From an uncultured Pelagibacteraceae bacterium (GTDB lineage: Bacteria > Pseudomonadota > Alphaproteobacteria > Pelagibacterales > Pelagibacteraceae), in assembly GCA_902624515.1 (NCBI GenBank), contig CACNYE010000008.1, forward strand, positions 1 to 32,950: a DNA stretch of 32,950 nucleotides, written 5' to 3'. The notes beneath the pieces are model-generated. The model was not told where the DNA came from. It made no database searches and saw only the letters and a list, made by a program, of their open reading frames with translations. Shown piece by piece: positions 27,994 through 32,950 of this stretch. A program made the position numbers and the translations under genes. The number at the start of each line of letters is the position of its first letter. The stretch's first letter is position 1.

Positions 27994-28443
27994 TTATTTC
28001 CTATCTACAATTGTGGCAGACCATTGTGCATCTGCCATTTTTTTTCCTGACACAAAAGCTTCTCCTTTATATTTCCATACTTTACCATGTGATCTTATAG
28101 CTTCGATATTTAATTCTAATTTACAATCAGGTATTACAGGATTTCTAAATTTCGCTTTTTCAACACTCATTAAAAAAACAAGTTTATTTTCATAAGTTTC
28201 TTTTGGAATACCATGAGCTGTTAAAGCAGCGGCAGCTTGACCGAAAGCTTCAACAATTAAAACACCAGGCATTACTGGTTGTCCAGGAAAATGTCCTTGT
28301 ACAAAAAAACTATCTTTTTTAACATTAACAATAGCAGTTGCAGAAGATAATTTTTTTATATTTCTTAATTCATCAATTAAAAGCATAGGTTCTCGATGAG
28401 GTAAAAGGTTAATTATATCTTTCTTGTTTAGTATATCTGACAT
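27994..28443 (-). CDS. fabZ: 3-hydroxyacyl-[acyl-carrier-protein] dehydratase FabZ
   Basis: LLPHREPMLLIDELR, GHFPGQPVMPGVLIVEAFGQAAA. Confidence 0.98.
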   Translation of the reverse strand: MSDILNKKDIINLLPHREPMLLIDELRNIKKLSSATAIVNVKKDSFFVQGHFPGQPVMPGVLIVEAFGQAAAALTAHGIPKETYENKLVFLMSVEKAKFRNPVIPDCKLELNIEAIRSHGKVWKYKGEAFVSGKKMADAQWSATIVDRK

Positions 28444-28444
28444 T

Positions 28445-28969
28445 TTAATCTATTTTTTTAATTTTTTTATTTACTTCATCCAATATATTTTTTGATATAT
28501 CTAATTGAGAATTTGAAACAATTAATGCATCTTTTTTTAAAAGTAAATCAATTGAATTTTCTTTCGCATAATTAATAACAATTTCATCTATTTTAGCCAT
28601 AAAATTTTTACTTAATTCTATATTTTTTTTATTTAATTTTTCCAAATCATTTTTTTTATTTGAATGATATTTTTCAACATTTTGTTGATGCTGATTTACC
28701 TCATTCTCAAAATCCTTTTCATTTAAAACATTCTTTTTGGATAATATTTCATTTTTTTTATTTCTCAATTCATCTTCTTGTTTTTTATGTTTATTAATAA
28801 GTTTATTAGATTCATCAGTAATTATTTTTTTTATTTTTTTGCCAACTATAGAGTTATTTACAATTAAGTTTATATCTATGTACTTTACAGGAAATTTAAT
28901 TTCATTTTCATTTGAAAATGCATGAGTATTAAAAAAACAAATAACTAAGAAAATTCTAATATATTTCAT
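28445..28969 (-). CDS. OmpH/Skp family outer-membrane chaperone
   Basis: 174 aa; signal peptide, Lys/Glu-rich long-helix protein, KYIDINLIVNNSIVGKKIKK; C-terminal YAKENSIDLLLKKDALIVSNSQLDISKNILDEVNKK; sits between bamA and the fabZ/lpx genes. Confidence 0.88.
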   Translation of the reverse strand: MKYIRIFLVICFFNTHAFSNENEIKFPVKYIDINLIVNNSIVGKKIKKIITDESNKLINKHKKQEDELRNKKNEILSKKNVLNEKDFENEVNQHQQNVEKYHSNKKNDLEKLNKKNIELSKNFMAKIDEIVINYAKENSIDLLLKKDALIVSNSQLDISKNILDEVNKKIKKID

Positions 28970-28976
28970 CTCTTAA

Positions 28977-31229
28977 TTAAAATGTTGTTCCCAAATTAAA
29001 TCTAAATGACTCTGTTTTATCAGAGGATTTTTTTGATAATGGTTGAGCTAAACTAAAACTTAAAGGTCCAATAGGCGTATACCAATCTACACCTATTCCT
29101 ATTGAACTTCTTAAGGCGCTTGAATCGTTAATTGCTGAATTATAATCAACACCCCAAACATTAGCAGCATCATAAAACATATTAAAATCCATAGTTTCTA
29201 GAGACTCAAATATAGGAAGTTCTGTTGCAGCATTAAATGATGCTAAATAATTTCCTCCTACAAAATCACCTCCATCAATTGGACCAACCTTACCACGCTC
29301 AAATCCTCTCAGTTTATTTGAAGGTAAATACAATCTGTTAGAAATTCTCACATCATCTTCACCAAGTGAATTTGCAGCTTTTCCGAAAATTGAAATTGAA
29401 GTTACTAGATCATCAAAATACTCGTAGTAGTTCTTTATTTCATAACTATTTATCAAAGTCTGATTATCCTCAATATTAAGAGGTATTGATTGATAGAAAG
29501 TTGAAATAAAACCATCTGAAGGTTGATAAGTTTGATCTCTTTTATCTAATTGTAAAGAATAACTTGCAGTTGCATCTAAATAGTCACCCTCCTGTTTTTT
29601 TAACAATGAGGATGCGGATGAGGCTGTATCTAGAGTTTCATAACTTAAAGAAACATTTGGTCTAATATAAAAATCTTCTAAATGCTCAAATCTAGTACCA
29701 ATCAAAAAACCAGTGTTTGAAGTTTTATAACCAAAATTTGTAAGTCTATCTGTTTCTTGAGACTCTATAGAAAGTATTAAATCCCTTTCTGAATTTTTAT
29801 AGTTTGGTTTTGTATACGCAAATAAACCTCTTACAGTTTCTTCACTTAAAGATAAATTACTGTCAAGTTTAATACCTTTTCCAAGAAAATTGTTTTCCTG
29901 TATACCAAAAGAAGTTGATGCACCCGAGGTCCCTATTCCTGCACCAGCACTGATTTGTCCAGTGGGTTTTTCCTCAACTGTAATATCAATAATTTTTAGT
30001 GAATTATCATCTGTATCAACAATTTTTGACTCTACACTTTTAAAAATATTAGTTGATTTAATATTATTGATAGATTTTTGAAATAAAATATTATTAAATG
30101 GATCTCCTTCATCGATAATAAATTCATTTCTAATAACATCTTCAATTGTAATATTATTTCCAAAAATATTAATTTTACTAATGTAAATATTTGGTTGATC
30201 ATCTAAAATTTTAATCGTTACATTAATTTTATCATCTAAAATTTTTTCATCGATTCGCGCGTTAACAAATTCATAAGATTTATTAGAAGCTATAGTTTCA
30301 ATCTCATCTAACATTTTTTCAACAATTTTTAATGAATATTTTTTTCCTGAAAATTTATTTAATTTATTCTCAATTTTATTAAAATATTTTTTTTCAAAAT
30401 CAGTTGGTAATTCAATTTTAAAATTTCCAAAATAAAACTTTGATCCACTTTCAATATTAAATACTATGTTAAAATTTTGATTCTCATCATACTTGATAGT
30501 CTCATCTAAAATTGAAACATTGTAATAACCTTGATTTTTATAAAAATTTAAAAGTAGACGTTTGTCTAATTCAATTCTTTGTTTGTTCAATAGTCTTTTC
30601 GAGCTTATAAATTTCCAAAATTTATCTTCTTCAGAAGTTATTACGTTTAAAAGTTTTCTTTTTTTATATTTTTTATCACCAATAAAAACTATTTCTTTAA
30701 TAAATGCTTTTTTTCCTAAATCTATATCAAAAACTAAATCAATTGTGTTATTTGGGTTTTCTTTTTTTAATAATTCGACCGATGAAAAATAATAACCAAC
30801 TTCTTGTAATAAATTTTTAATATTATTAATTCCAAATTTGATTTCATCCTCTACAAATGGATTTTTTTCTTTTAATGTTAATATTTCCTCTATTTTTTCT
30901 TTAAGATTTTTATTTTCAATTCCCTTTATTATAAGATTCTGTATAACTGGATTTTCCACAACTACAATTTTTAATATTGAATTTTCTAGTGATAAATTTA
31001 CATCTTTAAAAAATTTTGTTTCATACAATTTTTTAAGTATATTATTTAAATCATTAGTATCTAAATCCTGACCGATTTTAAAACCACCAAATATCTCAAT
31101 TGTCTGAGAATTTACCCTTTTATTTCCTTTAATATCAACTTGTTCAACAACTTCACTAAATGATTTAGTAAAAAAGAATAACAAGATAATTAGTAGGTAT
31201 AGTATAATTTTCATATGTTGCTTAAACAT
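28977..31229 (-). CDS. bamA: Outer-membrane protein assembly factor BamA
   Basis: 750 aa; POTRA repeats (VEQVDIKGNKRVNSQTI), Omp85 barrel, LRGFERGKVGP, C-terminal ...FRFNLGTTF with terminal Phe. Confidence 0.96.
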   Translation of the reverse strand: MFKQHMKIILYLLIILLFFFTKSFSEVVEQVDIKGNKRVNSQTIEIFGGFKIGQDLDTNDLNNILKKLYETKFFKDVNLSLENSILKIVVVENPVIQNLIIKGIENKNLKEKIEEILTLKEKNPFVEDEIKFGINNIKNLLQEVGYYFSSVELLKKENPNNTIDLVFDIDLGKKAFIKEIVFIGDKKYKKRKLLNVITSEEDKFWKFISSKRLLNKQRIELDKRLLLNFYKNQGYYNVSILDETIKYDENQNFNIVFNIESGSKFYFGNFKIELPTDFEKKYFNKIENKLNKFSGKKYSLKIVEKMLDEIETIASNKSYEFVNARIDEKILDDKINVTIKILDDQPNIYISKINIFGNNITIEDVIRNEFIIDEGDPFNNILFQKSINNIKSTNIFKSVESKIVDTDDNSLKIIDITVEEKPTGQISAGAGIGTSGASTSFGIQENNFLGKGIKLDSNLSLSEETVRGLFAYTKPNYKNSERDLILSIESQETDRLTNFGYKTSNTGFLIGTRFEHLEDFYIRPNVSLSYETLDTASSASSLLKKQEGDYLDATASYSLQLDKRDQTYQPSDGFISTFYQSIPLNIEDNQTLINSYEIKNYYEYFDDLVTSISIFGKAANSLGEDDVRISNRLYLPSNKLRGFERGKVGPIDGGDFVGGNYLASFNAATELPIFESLETMDFNMFYDAANVWGVDYNSAINDSSALRSSIGIGVDWYTPIGPLSFSLAQPLSKKSSDKTESFRFNLGTTF

Positions 31230-32401
31230 TAGATCTTATACACCATAGATTTTATTTTAAAACGAACGATTTTGTTTAATTCTATGATATTATTCAAATT
31301 TTTTGGGTAAATTCTTTTATATTTTAAGAATTTTTTAGATTTAATTATTCCAATAATTGTTGGGACAATTCTATCAAAACTTATTTTTTTATTTAAAAAT
31401 AAATTCACTATTTCGTCATTTACAGAAATTAAAATTGTTTCAAATAATGAACTTTTATTTGGTAAAAGCTTTAGAATTTTAATAGCTGGAAATTTTTGTA
31501 TATCCGGTTTCATTAAATTAAGACTATTTAATTTTTTTAAATCAATTTCTTTTGAAGATATTTTTTTGTTTTTATCATTAAAGTATATTGCATTAAATAT
31601 TGGGATTTTCATTGAGGTATCATGAATAAGTATTTTCGTAAGACCATCTTTAAATTTGATAATTGCATGAACATATGAGTCAGGATGCACTAAAATAAAA
31701 ATTTTTTTGTAATCAATATTGAATATATTTTTTGCTTCAATTACCTCAAAAAGTTTGTTCATTAATGTAGCTGAGTCAATTGAAATTTTTTTTCCCATTT
31801 TCCAATTTGGATGTTTTAATGCTTTTTTAATTTGTATTTTTTTAAATTTATTTTTTGGTAGTTTTAAAAAAGGCCCTCCTGAAGCGGTAATATATATTTT
31901 ATCAATATTTGATATTTTGTTGTTCTCTAATAAAGACCAAATAGAAAAATGTTCAGAGTCTACTGGAATAAATTTGGTTTTATATCTTATTAATTCTTTC
32001 TTAATTAGCTTCCATCCACAAATAATAGACTCTTTATTTGCAATTAAGATATTTTTTGTATGTTTAATTGATTCTATTGTTGGTTGAAGACCGTCTAATC
32101 CAGTAATTGAGCACATAATAAAATCATTTTTTTTTTTGAAAACCTTATTAAAAATATCGAATTTATTAAAAATTTTTATTTTAGAGTTTTTGAACTTTAA
32201 TTTAGCTTTTTGAAATGATTTTAAATCACTTATAATTATATTTTTTACTTTAAATTCCTTTGCTTGTTTTAGAACTCTATTGATATTTTTATTTGTTGAG
32301 ATCAAGACAACATCAAAATTTTTTTTATCACTCTTAATGATTTTAAGAGTATTTTCACCAATAGATCCTGTTGATCCTAAAATTGCAATTTTTTTTTTCA
32401 T
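31229..32401 (-). CDS. dxr: 1-deoxy-D-xylulose 5-phosphate reductoisomerase
   Basis: IAILGSTGSIGENTLKII, LIANKESIICGW, PVDSEHFSIW, ITASGGPFL, HPNWKMGKKISIDSATLMNKLFEVIEA. Confidence 0.98.
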   Translation of the reverse strand: MKKKIAILGSTGSIGENTLKIIKSDKKNFDVVLISTNKNINRVLKQAKEFKVKNIIISDLKSFQKAKLKFKNSKIKIFNKFDIFNKVFKKKNDFIMCSITGLDGLQPTIESIKHTKNILIANKESIICGWKLIKKELIRYKTKFIPVDSEHFSIWSLLENNKISNIDKIYITASGGPFLKLPKNKFKKIQIKKALKHPNWKMGKKISIDSATLMNKLFEVIEAKNIFNIDYKKIFILVHPDSYVHAIIKFKDGLTKILIHDTSMKIPIFNAIYFNDKNKKISSKEIDLKKLNSLNLMKPDIQKFPAIKILKLLPNKSSLFETILISVNDEIVNLFLNKKISFDRIVPTIIGIIKSKKFLKYKRIYPKNLNNIIELNKIVRFKIKSMVYKI

Positions 32402-32950
32402 TAAAAGATAATTAAATGAAGAATATAATAAAAAGGAAAAGCAAAAATCATTCCATCTATTCTATCCAAAATCCCTCCATGTCCAGGTATTAATCTTCCA
32501 GTATTCTTAATTTTAGATAATCTCTTAAAATATGAAATAATAATATCTCCAATTTGGCTAATTGTAGAAATTGCAATTACTAATACAAAATTTTCTAATT
32601 CAAAATTATGATCATGATAATTAACATAACTACTTAAAAATATAATTGATAATAAATAACCACCAAAGACACCCGCATAAGTTTTATTGGGACTTATTTT
32701 TGTCAACTTTGGTCCTTTCAGGAGTTTTCCAAATATATAACCACCTATGTCTGTTGATATACAGACTAATAAGATTCCTAAAAATATATACAAACCAGCT
32801 CCTGAACTGTTTACAAAACCATCAGTTCCTGAATTATACACAAAATAAGTACAAATGAATGAAAATAGCAAAAATAAGTGACCAAAAAAATTATATGTTT
32901 TTTTTTTACTCATCATATGCCACTCATAAGAAGTAATGATAAAACAAATT
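32401..32950 (-). CDS. cdsA: Phosphatidate cytidylyltransferase (partial; N-terminus beyond the window edge)
   Basis: VCISTDIGGYIFGKLLKGPKLTKISPNKTYAGVFGG and GRLIPGHGGILDRIDGMIFAFP are CdsA signatures. The reading frame stays open from 32916 to the edge, giving ...ICFIITSYEWHMMSKKK, so the ATG at 32916 is probably internal. Confidence 0.93.
   Translation of the reverse strand, partial: ICFIITSYEWHMMSKKKTYNFFGHLFLLFSFICTYFVYNSGTDGFVNSSGAGLYIFLGILLVCISTDIGGYIFGKLLKGPKLTKISPNKTYAGVFGGYLLSIIFLSSYVNYHDHNFELENFVLVIAISTISQIGDIIISYFKRLSKIKNTGRLIPGHGGILDRIDGMIFAFPFYYILHLIIF

Noticed and set aside
31719-32087. Plus-strand ORF (122 aa) antisense to dxr
   Set aside because: Shadow ORF with hydrophobic composition derived from the dxr complement.

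Overview
This window is an AT-rich, gene-dense chromosomal segment. Gene content and order resemble a streamlined alphaproteobacterium of the SAR11/Pelagibacterales type (inference). I see about 34 protein-coding genes, one tRNA-Arg(UCU), and no sign of mobile elements, CRISPR or phage. Going left to right: aapQ (partial) and aapJ (-); tRNA-Arg (-); ntrY-ntrX-trkA-trkH (-); ispDF-pgpA-pncC (+); tpiA-secG-pyrG-kdsA-eno-ftsB-lipA-coq10-like (-); ppiD-like-trpE-trpG-trpD-trpC-lexA-gltX (+); cdsA (partial)-dxr-bamA-skp-fabZ-lpxD-lpxA-lpxI-lpxB (-). I found no clearly new defence or metabolic system. The best second-look signals are: an NtrX whose sigma-54 contact loop is gone and whose Walker B glutamate is replaced by Gln (DE to DQ); a double LexA box directly upstream of lexA; a strong terminator between aapJ and aapQ plus back-to-back perfect palindromes in the aapJ leader; a symmetric element in the tpiA/ppiD divergent spacer; two convergent junctions with 24-nt in-phase antisense overlaps; and an ancestral alphaproteobacterial gene order with specific blocks missing (rseP, pdh, ntrBC, moaC/moeA, comEC, gltA).
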